Of a DNA stretch of 64,000 bases, positions 19,112-27,600 are shown in pieces. The translations under genes and the position numbers were made by a program. Origin of the DNA: Clostridia bacterium (GTDB lineage: Bacteria > Bacillota > Clostridia > Oscillospirales > Acutalibacteraceae); the NCBI GenBank assembly GCA_017549565.1, contig JAFYUI010000035.1, forward strand, positions 62,001-126,000, given 5' to 3'. The notes under the pieces were generated by a model that had not been told where the DNA came from, made no database searches, and saw only the letters and a program-made list of their open reading frames with translations. How positions within the stretch are numbered: position 1 is the first letter of the stretch; each line of letters opens with the position of its first letter.

Positions 19112-20032
19112 TTATAAATTTGAAAGATATTCTTCAGCAAAATGTACTGCAACTGCACCGTCAGAAACGGCAGTAACAACCTGGCGAAGTGTTTTTGTTC
19201 GCACATCGCCAACGGCAAAAACGCCAGGGATATTTGTTTTTGTGGTTTCGTCGGCTATGATATATCCGTTATCATCAAGCTCTAAAATGCCTTTTAAAAA
19301 CTCGGTAGCGGGTTTTCTGCCAATGCTGATAAAAATGCCGTCAACCTCAATTTCGCTTATGTTATCGGTAACTGTGGACTTAATTTTGGCGCCTGTAACC
19401 TTGTTATCAAAAATAACCTCACAAAGCGTACTGTTCCACAAAAATTCAATGTTTTCGGCATCTTTAAGGGGCTTTAAATAAACCTGTGTTGCCTTTAAAG
19501 TGTCGCGGCGGTGCACAAGATAAACCTTTTTAGCGATACGCGAAAGATAAAGCGCATCCGACACTGCTGAATTGCCGCCACCAATTACTGCAACGGTTTT
19601 GTCTTTATAAAATCTTCCGTCACAGTGGGCACAATAGTGAATGCCACGACCTGTAAGCGACTGCTCGTTTTCAAGACCTAATTCTTTAGGGTTTGCGCCG
19701 GTTGCAATAATGACCGCTTTGGCAAGAAATTCACCCGAATATGTTGTGATTTTTTTAATTTTATTGCTAAAATCAACCGATAAAACCTCGTCAAATTCGG
19801 TTTTTGCACCAAAACGCTCGGCTGATTGCTGCATCTTCATACCCAATGTAAAGCCGTCAATACCCGTTTCAAAGCCGGGGTAGTTGTCAATATCGCTTGT
19901 AAGCGTCATTTGGCCACCCGCTGCCATCTTTTCAATAACAAGGGTAGAAAACCCCGCACGGCAAGCATAAAGCGCTGCGGTGTACCCTGCCGGGCCACCA
20001 CCGAGTATTATAATGTCATAAATCATATTCAT
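19112..20032 (-). CDS. trxB: Thioredoxin reductase
   Basis: An FAD-dependent enzyme that uses NADPH to reduce thioredoxin in the cytoplasm. The 306 residues have the usual low-molecular-weight layout: FAD-binding GGGPAGYTAAL at the N-terminus, the redox pair in CAHCDG near residue 134, the NADPH fold beginning GGGNSAVSDA, and GVFAVGDVR near the end. His replaces the more common Thr between the redox cysteines, which is tolerated. It starts directly after the trxA stop, so enzyme and substrate are made from one message. Confidence 0.96.
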   Translation of the reverse strand: MNMIYDIIILGGGPAGYTAALYACRAGFSTLVIEKMAAGGQMTLTSDIDNYPGFETGIDGFTLGMKMQQSAERFGAKTEFDEVLSVDFSNKIKKITTYSGEFLAKAVIIATGANPKELGLENEQSLTGRGIHYCAHCDGRFYKDKTVAVIGGGNSAVSDALYLSRIAKKVYLVHRRDTLKATQVYLKPLKDAENIEFLWNSTLCEVIFDNKVTGAKIKSTVTDNISEIEVDGIFISIGRKPATEFLKGILELDDNGYIIADETTKTNIPGVFAVGDVRTKTLRQVVTAVSDGAVAVHFAEEYLSNL

Positions 20033-20344
20033 TTAATTTGCTTCTAACATTTCAAGAATTTTTGCCTTTGGCATTGCACCAACCGATTGTTTTAAAATTT
20101 TGCCATTTTGGATAACAACAAGGGTTGGAATACTCATAACGCCAAACTGTGCTGCAAGGGATTGTTCTTCATCTACATTAACCTTTGCAATTAAAAATTC
20201 GGGGTGTTCGTCGGCAAGCTCGTCAACAATGGGGGAGACCATTTTACAAGGTCCACACCATTCGGCAAAAAAATCAATTAAAACCTTTTTATCGGTGTTT
20301 TGTATAGTATCGAAATTATCTTTTGTAAGCTTTAAAACTGACAT
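20033..20344 (-). CDS. trxA: Thioredoxin
   Basis: A 103-residue cytoplasmic thiol-disulfide carrier with the canonical active site EWCGPCKM near residue 30 and the cis-proline motif SIPTLVV. The protein is full length. It lies immediately upstream of trxB on the minus strand with no gap and downstream of a sortase gene; reducing power for sulfur handling by the upstream NifS/ThiI pair is a plausible link. Confidence 0.97.
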   Translation of the reverse strand: MSVLKLTKDNFDTIQNTDKKVLIDFFAEWCGPCKMVSPIVDELADEHPEFLIAKVNVDEEQSLAAQFGVMSIPTLVVIQNGKILKQSVGAMPKAKILEMLEAN

Positions 20345-20358
20345 AATCTAAAATCCTT

Positions 20359-21087
20359 TTAAAAAATTATTTTTTTGAATATTACCAAAAGACGACCGCT
20401 TTTATCACTGCCGTGGCAGGTGGAAAGGGTCAAATAGGTATCACCTTCGGTGGTATTTAAGATGTTATAGTCATACCACGCATCCTTTACATTGGTAACT
20501 TTAACATCTACCACTTCATAATACCAACAGCCGTCTGCGGTTTCAAATTCTAAGAATTTGTGGGCTTTTCTATAATCTTCGTTAATATAGTTTTTAAGCC
20601 CGCCAAACATGGTGCCGTTTTTCATATTATGCCCGTAAATTATTAAATTTTTACTGTTTAATGGGCATCTAATATCTATAAATGGAACACCGCCTGTACT
20701 GTATTTGCCGTAAAAGTTTTTCCTTAAATATTTTTCGGCTTCTTTGGGTGTGTACATAACGGGGTAGTTTACTTTGGTGTCTTCGATATAAATCCAACCA
20801 ATGCAATCGCTGTTCATTTCTTTTAATTTTTTTACATTTCTGGTGATAGGGGGAGAGGCGGGTGCGTTTGGTGCGGTTGGATTAGTAATAGCACCGGGTT
20901 GACTTGTGGTCGGTGCATTTGGTGTGCCGCCTGTAGAATCGGGTGGCAATTCTATAAGGCCACTTAAATAGTCAAATTGTTCTTCACTTCTTTGGGCATC
21001 ATAAATAACAAACCCAAGTAAAACCGATGAAGAAACAAAAACAATAATCAGAACAACTATAAGTATAATGCGAACAGTGTTGTTCAT
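20359..21087 (-). CDS. srtB: Class B sortase
   Basis: A membrane-anchored transpeptidase that joins surface proteins to peptidoglycan or builds pili. The 242 residues start with an N-terminal anchor helix (about 5-28), then a Thr/Pro/Ala-rich linker (about 50-80), then the catalytic domain. The triad is visible: His in YGHNM, Cys in TLSTCHG and Arg in SGRLLV. No gene for a substrate with a sorting signal is seen in the window. It follows the CinA-like gene by 27 bases and precedes trxA by 14. It may be a housekeeping sortase B; the name is from family, not proven substrate. Confidence 0.88.
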   Translation of the reverse strand: MNNTVRIILIVVLIIVFVSSSVLLGFVIYDAQRSEEQFDYLSGLIELPPDSTGGTPNAPTTSQPGAITNPTAPNAPASPPITRNVKKLKEMNSDCIGWIYIEDTKVNYPVMYTPKEAEKYLRKNFYGKYSTGGVPFIDIRCPLNSKNLIIYGHNMKNGTMFGGLKNYINEDYRKAHKFLEFETADGCWYYEVVDVKVTNVKDAWYDYNILNTTEGDTYLTLSTCHGSDKSGRLLVIFKKIIF

Positions 21088-21114
21088 TTAAACACTTCCT
21101 TTTTAATATCTAAA

Positions 21115-22278
21115 TTATTTAAAAACGGTTTGCCAAACGGTTTGAATATACTCAGCCGGTGAAACACCATCACTGCCGGCAACCGCAAATATGCAGTAAC
21201 AAATAGCAATAATAGCTAAAAGTAAAATGGCAGTAACTATAAGAGTGGCAATATTAAGTCGCGATGATTTCGGGGTAGCTTCCTCTTCGCTGTCATTAAA
21301 CATATCACCGTTGTCGTCCAAATACAAAAAGTCGTTTTGCGGTATGTTTCTTTGTTCTGCCTTTTGGCCTTTTTTATCTGTCTCACTGTCAAACACAAAT
21401 TGATTAAAGGTTGTTGTATATTCTTCGGGGAAAGCGTGCTTTTCATTTTCATCGGTGTCCATAATAATGGTATCTGCATCAATTTCTTGCTCGGCTTCTT
21501 CAATAATTTCATCGGCAGCTTCTTCGATAATTAGTTCGTTAGTGTCAATGGAAGAATCTAAGGTGTCTTCATTGAGGTCTTCTTCATCATCGGCCTCTAA
21601 AATAATAGAAGATGGCTCTAAAGCTTCGTTTTGATTTTCGGACTCTTTGGTCTCATCATCTAAAACTAAGCCGTCGACTTCTATTTCAGCTTCATCTAAA
21701 TCGGATGTGGGCTCATCAATATCAACTTCGGCCTCTTCTGTGATAACTTCGTTTTTGATGGGTTCATCGTCTGTGTGTTCTTCTATTGCGGTTTTATAGT
21801 CGCCTCTTTGAGTGCTTTCAGCGGCATAAAGCTCGGCAATATAGGGGTGAATAAGTGTTGTCATAAGTGTTTTGCGAAGGGTTTTATTGTCGGTTAGCAG
21901 TATCATGGTTTGTGGACCACTTTCAATGATACAACCGCCAAATAAACCGTCGGCTGACACAAGCGGAACAGAACCCTTGATAATTTCAATTTCATCATCT
22001 GTTGTAATATTAAATTCGGCATTATTAGCAATTTCGGTTTCGGTGCCAAGCGCCTGTGCCACAGTTTTAATTGTGCTTTCTTCGCCGAAAAGCGCACCCG
22101 CAATTAAAATTACACGACTGCGTGAAACCGCACGGGCGAGTGAGTGCACAAACGCCTTTTTGCTTGATGGCTTGTCGGTCAAAAGGCGCATACGGCAGCA
22201 ACCGCAAAGGTTAAATTCAAGCTCGAAATCAGAGTTTGTTTTGTAATAAATAATGTCAGACCTTAAATTATAAAGCAT
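21115..22278 (-). CDS. Tail-anchored acidic protein with degenerate CinA N-domain-like region
   Basis: A 387-residue protein of uncertain function. Residues about 30-150 resemble the molybdopterin-binding-like N-domain of CinA: a VILIAGALFGEEST stretch where CinA has its GGLGPT loop, then FGGCIIESGPQTMILLTD and a closing HPYIAELYA, as in the CinA LPGPP region. Key loop residues are not kept, so the domain is probably not an active pyrophosphatase. Residues about 165-320 are highly acidic and low-complexity. One transmembrane helix lies near 345-370, giving a cytoplasmic protein with a C-terminal membrane anchor. A perfect GGAGG site precedes the ATG, which overlaps the pncC end by 11 bases. 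Co-location with the other CinA half is the main functional clue. Confidence 0.65.
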   Translation of the reverse strand: MLYNLRSDIIYYKTNSDFELEFNLCGCCRMRLLTDKPSSKKAFVHSLARAVSRSRVILIAGALFGEESTIKTVAQALGTETEIANNAEFNITTDDEIEIIKGSVPLVSADGLFGGCIIESGPQTMILLTDNKTLRKTLMTTLIHPYIAELYAAESTQRGDYKTAIEEHTDDEPIKNEVITEEAEVDIDEPTSDLDEAEIEVDGLVLDDETKESENQNEALEPSSIILEADDEEDLNEDTLDSSIDTNELIIEEAADEIIEEAEQEIDADTIIMDTDENEKHAFPEEYTTTFNQFVFDSETDKKGQKAEQRNIPQNDFLYLDDNGDMFNDSEEEATPKSSRLNIATLIVTAILLLAIIAICYCIFAVAGSDGVSPAEYIQTVWQTVFK

Positions 22279-22780
22279 AATTTTCCTCCGAATTTAAATA
22301 GTTTATAATTAAATCAAAAATTTCCTCAGCCGCGCTGTTTCGCACAAAATCACGGCTTTGGGGTTTAATATTAAGTTTTTTTACGGTTGTTTTATTATGG
22401 TCGCTTAAAGCGATATACACAAGACCAACGGGTTTGTTTTCGGACATATTGGGACCCGCAACGCCTGTAACCGAAACGCCAATATCGGCGTTTGCAATTT
22501 TACGCACATTTTCGGCCATTTCCTTGGCAGTTTGTTCACTTACTGTGCCAAAGGCATTAAGCGTTGACTGCGATACTTTTAAAATCTCGTGCTTTGCTGT
22601 GGGGGAATAGGAGCATACCCCAAGCCCAAACACCGCAGAAGCCCCCGAAACCGAGGTTATAAGCGAGGATACAAGACCGCCCGTACAGGATTCCGCTGTG
22701 GCGATTTTCATCCTTTTATCAATTAAAGCGTTTACCGCTTCATCACATTTTTGTTTTAAAATTTCCATATCAATCAACAT
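22268..22780 (-). CDS. pncC: Nicotinamide-nucleotide amidohydrolase (CinA C-terminal family)
   Basis: Deamidates nicotinamide mononucleotide in pyridine-nucleotide recycling. The 170 residues form a stand-alone CinA C-terminal domain, with the hallmark TAESCTGGLVSSLIT near residue 28 and VTGVAGPN further on. In many Firmicutes the domain is fused to an N-terminal CinA domain; here a degenerate form of that domain is a separate gene next in the operon. The ATG at 22780 overlaps the thiI stop; a second in-frame ATG at 22768 lies one base after that stop and is equally plausible, as neither has a clear ribosome site. Confidence 0.92.
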   Translation of the reverse strand: MLIDMEILKQKCDEAVNALIDKRMKIATAESCTGGLVSSLITSVSGASAVFGLGVCSYSPTAKHEILKVSQSTLNAFGTVSEQTAKEMAENVRKIANADIGVSVTGVAGPNMSENKPVGLVYIALSDHNKTTVKKLNIKPQSRDFVRNSAAEEIFDLIINYLNSEENYAL

Positions 22781-23939
22781 ACGAATAAGCGGTTTCGCTT
22801 ATTGCTTTTTCAATTAAAGCATCAATTTGAAGATTTGCTTCGGCTTTTTCACACTCCGAAAGGGTGGGGCGTGTTTTGGGGTGCTTTGGTGTGAAAACTG
22901 TGCAACAGTCTTCATAAGGCAAAATTGAAGTTTCAAAGGTGTCAATTTTTCTTGAAATTTCAACAATTTCTTCCTTATCCATACCAATTAAAGGTCTTAA
23001 AACTGGCATATTGCAAACATAATCGGTTGTAACAAGGGCTGGCAGGGTTTGACTTGCAACCTGTCCCAAGCTTTCGCCTGTTATAAGCGCCAAGCTATCT
23101 TTTTCGCGAGCAATTCTTTCAGAAATGCGCATCATCATACGGCGCATAATAAGGGTAAAATATTCTTCGGGGCAGTTATTTGCAATTTCATCTTGAATTT
23201 GGGTAAATGGCACAATAGCCAAGTTGATAGCACCGCTATATCTTGCAACCCTTGATAATAAGGTGCGTACCTTTTGTTCGGCACGGGGGCTTGTATAGGG
23301 TGGACTTGCAAAATGTATTGCATTTAGGCGAAGACCACGCTTTGCCATACACCAAGCGGCAACGGGGCTGTCAATGCCGCCGGAAATTAAAATAGAAGCA
23401 TTTCCTGCGGTGCCAACGGGCAAACCGCCTGCGCCTTGAATTTGCTCGCCTCTTACATAGGCGTTATAATCTCTGATTTCAACATAGATAATAATGTCAG
23501 GTTTGTGAACATCAACTCTTAAATGTGGGTATGCACTAAGCAGCACACCGCCAATTTCACGGCAAATTTCGGGTGAGGTTAAGGGGAACTGCTTGTCCGC
23601 ACGCTTTGCCTCAACCTTAAAGGTTTTAACATTTTTAAGGTCGTTTTCCAAATAAATCGGGGATTTTGCAATTATATCCTCCATAGTTTTTTCGCAAACA
23701 CAGGCACGGCTGAATGCTGCAATACCAAAAATCAGCTTTACACGCTCAAGCGCTTCTTCAAAATCAAAGGTATCATCCTTTGGTTCGATATAAATGGTTG
23801 ACTGTGCTTTTCTAACATTGATTTCGCCCAAATCACGAAGACGGCGGCGAATATTTTTAATTAAAATATCTTCAAAGTTACAGCGGTTTAATCCCTTTAA
23901 GGTTAATTCGCCGTTTTTAATAAGTATAATTTCTTTCAT
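22770..23939 (-). CDS. thiI: tRNA 4-thiouridine synthase
   Basis: Adenylates and thiolates uridine 8 in tRNA and also supplies sulfur for thiamine synthesis. The 389 residues comprise an N-terminal ferredoxin-like plus THUMP region (about 1-165) and the PP-loop ATPase with GGIDSPVAAW near 185. There is no C-terminal rhodanese domain, so sulfur must come directly from a partner desulfurase, which is encoded two bases upstream. This short ThiI with a dedicated NifS partner is the usual Firmicutes arrangement. Confidence 0.96.
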   Translation of the reverse strand: MKEIILIKNGELTLKGLNRCNFEDILIKNIRRRLRDLGEINVRKAQSTIYIEPKDDTFDFEEALERVKLIFGIAAFSRACVCEKTMEDIIAKSPIYLENDLKNVKTFKVEAKRADKQFPLTSPEICREIGGVLLSAYPHLRVDVHKPDIIIYVEIRDYNAYVRGEQIQGAGGLPVGTAGNASILISGGIDSPVAAWCMAKRGLRLNAIHFASPPYTSPRAEQKVRTLLSRVARYSGAINLAIVPFTQIQDEIANNCPEEYFTLIMRRMMMRISERIAREKDSLALITGESLGQVASQTLPALVTTDYVCNMPVLRPLIGMDKEEIVEISRKIDTFETSILPYEDCCTVFTPKHPKTRPTLSECEKAEANLQIDALIEKAISETAYSYVD

Positions 23940-23941
23940 TT

Positions 23942-25093
23942 TTAAACCTTTCTTATTTGGCTTTTTGCAGTTGTTAGCGCATCACACAAGGCATCAATAT
24001 CATCCTTTGTGGTGTCCTTGCAAAAGCTTATCCTTAACATAGAGTCTATATTTTTATCGCTTAAACCCATTTCCTTTAAAACATAGCTTTGGTTGCCCTT
24101 TGCACAGGCGCTGCCGCTTGAAACAAAAATTTGTTTGCTTTCTAAAAAGTGAAGCAAGGTTTCACTTTTATAACCTAAAACCGAAATGTTTAGGATATAG
24201 GGAAGACCGTCATCAAACGAGTTTATAACCGCTATATCGTTTTCGCCCAAACGCTGCTTGGCATAGTTATAAACCCCACGCATTTTTGAAAGGGTAGTGT
24301 CTAAATTAGGCAAATCCTCAACTGCGCCCAAAAGCCCGGCAATAAGCGGAACGGCTTCGGTGCCTGAACGCATGCCGCTTTCCTGACCGCCACCCGTAAT
24401 AAAGGGGGCAATATGGCATTTTTGACTTTTAAATAAAAAGCCAACGCCCTTTGGCCCGTGAATTTTATGCGCACTGGCTGTCAGCATATCAACGCCAAGC
24501 TTTTGCACATTTATCGGCATTTTGCCAAACGCCTGTACTGCGTCGCAGTGAAAATATGCATTGGGAGCTTTCGCTTTTGTAAGGCGTACTGCGTCAGCAA
24601 TTGGCTGAATAGAGCCGATTTCGTTATTAACAAGCATAACGCTTGCAAGCAAAGTTTTATCGTTTAAAGCGTTTTCTAAATCGGTTAAAGAAATAACACC
24701 GTTTTGGTTGGGTTTAAGATAAATAACCTCAAACCCCATTGCTTCAAGGCGTTTTGCGGTTTCTAAAACCGACGGATGCTCAATAGTGGTGGTGATAATT
24801 CGGTTGCCGCGGTTTTTGCGGTGCAGCACCGACATTAGTGCCATATTATTGGCTTCGGTACCACAGGAAGTGAATATAATTTCATTTTCCTTTGCGTAAA
24901 TTGTTTTGGCAACCGTCTTTCTCGTAAGCGACACAATGTCCTCGGAATTCATGCCCAAAATATGTAAAGAGGAGGGGTTACCCCAGTCGTTAGTTAAGGC
25001 ATTATTTATATATTCAACCGCTTTTTTGCACGGTTTTGTTGTTGCGCTGTTATCAAGATAAATTATATTATCACACCCTAAATATATATACAC
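23942..25093 (-). CDS. Cysteine desulfurase (NifS/IscS family), partner of ThiI
   Basis: A PLP enzyme that removes sulfur from cysteine for ThiI and other acceptors. Family marks are YLDNSATTKP at the N-terminus, the PLP lysine in SAHKIHGPKG, and the persulfide cysteine in SSGSACAKGN. The only conventional in-frame start upstream of the family start is GTG 25093, with no ribosome site and at or before the predicted transcription start. A good AGGGTG site (25074-25079) instead sits seven bases before an AUA codon at 25066, exactly where relatives have their Met (MIYLDNSATT). The true start may therefore be AUA 25066. Otherwise it is a complete enzyme, heading the operon to trxB. Confidence 0.93.
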   Translation of the reverse strand: MYIYLGCDNIIYLDNSATTKPCKKAVEYINNALTNDWGNPSSLHILGMNSEDIVSLTRKTVAKTIYAKENEIIFTSCGTEANNMALMSVLHRKNRGNRIITTTIEHPSVLETAKRLEAMGFEVIYLKPNQNGVISLTDLENALNDKTLLASVMLVNNEIGSIQPIADAVRLTKAKAPNAYFHCDAVQAFGKMPINVQKLGVDMLTASAHKIHGPKGVGFLFKSQKCHIAPFITGGGQESGMRSGTEAVPLIAGLLGAVEDLPNLDTTLSKMRGVYNYAKQRLGENDIAVINSFDDGLPYILNISVLGYKSETLLHFLESKQIFVSSGSACAKGNQSYVLKEMGLSDKNIDSMLRISFCKDTTKDDIDALCDALTTAKSQIRKV

Positions 25094-25098
25094 TATAT

Positions 25099-25140
25099 AT
25101 TATAATATATATTTACTAAAAACACAATATCTATTATAAA
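25099..25140. promoter_or_regulatory. Overlapping divergent promoters: cysteine desulfurase (-) and alanine symporter (+)
   Basis: On the minus strand, TTGTGT (25122-25127) and TATAAT (25099-25104) are 17 bases apart, predicting a start near 25092. On the plus strand, TTTACT (25112-25117) and TATAAA (25135-25140) are also 17 apart. The two -35 boxes are interleaved, so polymerase binding in one direction may exclude the other. Confidence 0.65.
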
Positions 25141-25183
25141 ATTTTCAGTTTGTTAATAAAATATTTTTGGGGGGGGTGTTTTG

Positions 25184-26533
25184 GTGAAAATTACGCTTGA
25201 TTTTTTAGAAAGATTATTTTCCGGCAGCTTGCCGTTTGTTTTAACTGTTTTATTAGGTGGTTATTTTACCATTAAAACCCGCTTTTTTCAGTTTAAAAAT
25301 TTAGTGCCGTCATTTTTGGTTTTAAAGGGTGAAAAAGGGGATAAAAAGGCGTCCTTTTTAGCAATGTGCAATTCGCTTTCAGCCGCTATCGGTACAGGCA
25401 ATATTGTGGGTGTTGCGGCGGCGGTATCGCTTGGGGGTGCGGGTGCAATTTTTTGGATGTGGATAACGGCACTTCTCGGTATGGTAATAAAGGCGGGTGA
25501 AATTGCGCTTGGTGTTTATTACCGTGAGAAAAACGGGGATAATTTTCAGGGTGGGCCGATATTTTACATAAAAAACGGACTTAACAAAAAATGGGGCTTT
25601 TTAGGGGCTATTTTTGCGGTTTTGGGGCTTGCTTCAAGCTTTTTTTGCGGTAATATTACCCAAATAAATTCGGCGGCAGCATCGGTTTCACAAAGTATGT
25701 GGATACGACTTATAATAGGTGTTATAGCGGCTGCTGTAATATTTTTTGTAATACGGGGCGGCGTTAAGAAGATTTTCAGCTTTTTAGGTGTGCTTTTGCC
25801 CTTTATGTCGGTGCTTTATATATTGCTTTGCGTTGGCGTTTTGGTTTTAAATTTAGAAGAAATTGCCCCTGCATTTTATAAAATATTTATTGGCGCTGTT
25901 TCGCCAAAATCGGTTACGGGTGGGGCGGTAGGCAGTGTTATAAGCGTTATATCAATAGGTGCTTCAAAGGGAATTTTTTCAAACGAAGCAGGGCTTGGTA
26001 CCGCAGCGATAGCACATTCAAGTGTTAGGAACACAACACCTAAAACCCAGTCACTTTTCGGTATATTCGAAGTATTTGTTGACACAATACTTATTTGCAC
26101 CTTAACGGGATTGACAATTTTAACAAGCGGGGTTATTATTGATTATGGTACGGTGCCCGACAAGATTTTGACAGTCAGCGCTTTTTCTACCGTTTATGGT
26201 AATTTTTCGGAATATTTATTAAGTGTTATGCTGTTGCTTTTCGGCATTTCAAGTGTTATTGGTTGGGCATCCTACGGTATAAGCTTTGCCGATTTTTTGT
26301 TTGGTGAAAAAGCGGTTAAGTTTTTTACACTTATATACCCAATTATTTCTGTAATTGGTGCTGTGTCAAGCGGGGTTATTGTTTGGCGCTTGGCAGAACT
26401 TTTTAACGGGTTTATGGTTATTATAAACCTTTTGGTTATGTCTTTTTTGTCGAAAGAGGTAATATTAATGCTAAAGGGGAATAAAATTGATAAAACAAAG
26501 AACAAAAAGCATAAGGGATTTTTTAAAAAATGA
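25184..26533 (+). CDS. Sodium/alanine symporter (AGCS family)
   Basis: A polytopic carrier that imports alanine or glycine with sodium. The 449 residues give about 10-11 membrane helices and the family signature: NSLSAAIGTGNIVGVAAA, then GGAGAIFWMWITALLGM, and FQGGPIFYI. I chose GTG 25184 rather than the TTG just before it because the run of eight G residues at 25169-25176 is then seven bases away. The last 47 bases overlap the peptidase gene, so amino-acid import and dipeptide breakdown are coupled. Confidence 0.93.
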   Translation: MKITLDFLERLFSGSLPFVLTVLLGGYFTIKTRFFQFKNLVPSFLVLKGEKGDKKASFLAMCNSLSAAIGTGNIVGVAAAVSLGGAGAIFWMWITALLGMVIKAGEIALGVYYREKNGDNFQGGPIFYIKNGLNKKWGFLGAIFAVLGLASSFFCGNITQINSAAASVSQSMWIRLIIGVIAAAVIFFVIRGGVKKIFSFLGVLLPFMSVLYILLCVGVLVLNLEEIAPAFYKIFIGAVSPKSVTGGAVGSVISVISIGASKGIFSNEAGLGTAAIAHSSVRNTTPKTQSLFGIFEVFVDTILICTLTGLTILTSGVIIDYGTVPDKILTVSAFSTVYGNFSEYLLSVMLLLFGISSVIGWASYGISFADFLFGEKAVKFFTLIYPIISVIGAVSSGVIVWRLAELFNGFMVIINLLVMSFLSKEVILMLKGNKIDKTKNKKHKGFFKK

Positions 26534-27557
26534 TGAGGCATTTATTGTAAGCTATCCCGCAAACCGTTTTTATTTAAGCGGTATGAACACATCGGCAGGT
26601 ACAGTATTGCTAACCCCAAAAAACGCTTATTTTCTTGTTGATTTTCGTTATTTTGAAAAGGCGAAAAGGGTTGTAAACTCGTGCAATGTAATTTTAAGTG
26701 AAAAACTGCCAAAGCAGATAAACGAAATATTAAAAACTGATGGTGTGAAAAAGGTTTATTTTGAAAACCGAACAATTTCTTTAAGGGAATATAGCGATTT
26801 AAAAGGTAATTTGCCCGATTTTGAAATTGTAAACGACAGTAAGGTTGAAGATTTTTTACATTCAATGCGTGCGGTTAAAAGCCAAGCTGAGCTTAAAATA
26901 ATGGAGCAGGCACAAAAGCTGACCGATGACACCTTTGAGTATATTTTAAACAGCATCCGTGTTGGCAAAACCGAAAAGGCGATAGCGCTTGAAATGGAAT
27001 TTTATATGCGCCGCCTCGGAAGTGAGGGCGTTGCCTTTGATTTTATTGTGGTAAGCGGTGAAAATTCATCTCTCCCGCACGGCACGCCCACCGACCGCAC
27101 AATCAAAAAGGGCGATTTTATAACAATGGACTTTGGTGCGGTAATAGACGGTTATAACGCTGATATGACACGAACGGTAGCGGTCGGAAATGTTAGTGAA
27201 AAACAACAGTTTGTTTATGATACTGTGCTTAAAGCACAGCTTTGTGCCCTTGAAAGCATTAAGGCGGGTGCGGTTTGTAAGGATATTGACAAAATTGCCC
27301 GTGATGTTATTGATAATGCGGGCTTTAGCGGTTGCTTCGGTCACGCACTTGGTCACAGCGTTGGTGTTGAAATTCACGAAAGCCCCAATTTTTCACCAAG
27401 AGACAACACCGTTTTAAAAAGTGGTATGGTGCTGTCTGTTGAACCCGGAATATATTTAGAAAACGAATTTGGCGTTAGAATTGAAGATGTAATTTCGGTT
27501 ACCGATAGCGGATATTATAATCTTACAAAAAGCCCGAAAGAACTAATTATATTATAA
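26487..27557 (+). CDS. Xaa-Pro aminopeptidase family protein (M24B)
   Basis: A cytoplasmic metallopeptidase that removes an N-terminal residue preceding proline. The 356 residues have an N-terminal creatinase-like domain (about 1-125) and a pita-bread domain. All five metal ligands are visible: Asp in DFGAV and Asp in NADMTRT, His in GHALGHSVG, Glu in SVEPGIY and Glu in VRIEDV. The TTG start at 26487 is supported by AAAGGGGA six bases upstream, inside the end of the symporter gene. It ends just before a strong terminator. Confidence 0.94.
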   Translation: MIKQRTKSIRDFLKNDEAFIVSYPANRFYLSGMNTSAGTVLLTPKNAYFLVDFRYFEKAKRVVNSCNVILSEKLPKQINEILKTDGVKKVYFENRTISLREYSDLKGNLPDFEIVNDSKVEDFLHSMRAVKSQAELKIMEQAQKLTDDTFEYILNSIRVGKTEKAIALEMEFYMRRLGSEGVAFDFIVVSGENSSLPHGTPTDRTIKKGDFITMDFGAVIDGYNADMTRTVAVGNVSEKQQFVYDTVLKAQLCALESIKAGAVCKDIDKIARDVIDNAGFSGCFGHALGHSVGVEIHESPNFSPRDNTVLKSGMVLSVEPGIYLENEFGVRIEDVISVTDSGYYNLTKSPKELIIL

Positions 27558-27560
27558 AAT

Positions 27561-27594
27561 AAAAGCGCTCGAAACTTTTGTTTCGGGCGCTTTT
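27561..27594. terminator. Bidirectional intrinsic terminator after the Xaa-Pro peptidase
   Basis: A 14-bp stem with one G-T pair (27561-27574 with 27581-27594) and a CTTTTG loop, with A-runs and T-runs on either side. It lies between two convergent genes. Confidence 0.92.
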
Positions 27595-27600
27595 TATCAT

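Noticed and set aside
19641..22246. Several plus-strand open frames of 60-130 codons antisense to trxB, trxA and the CinA-like gene
   Set aside because: No family resemblance, no ribosome sites, and the opposite strand codes for recognised proteins over their full length.
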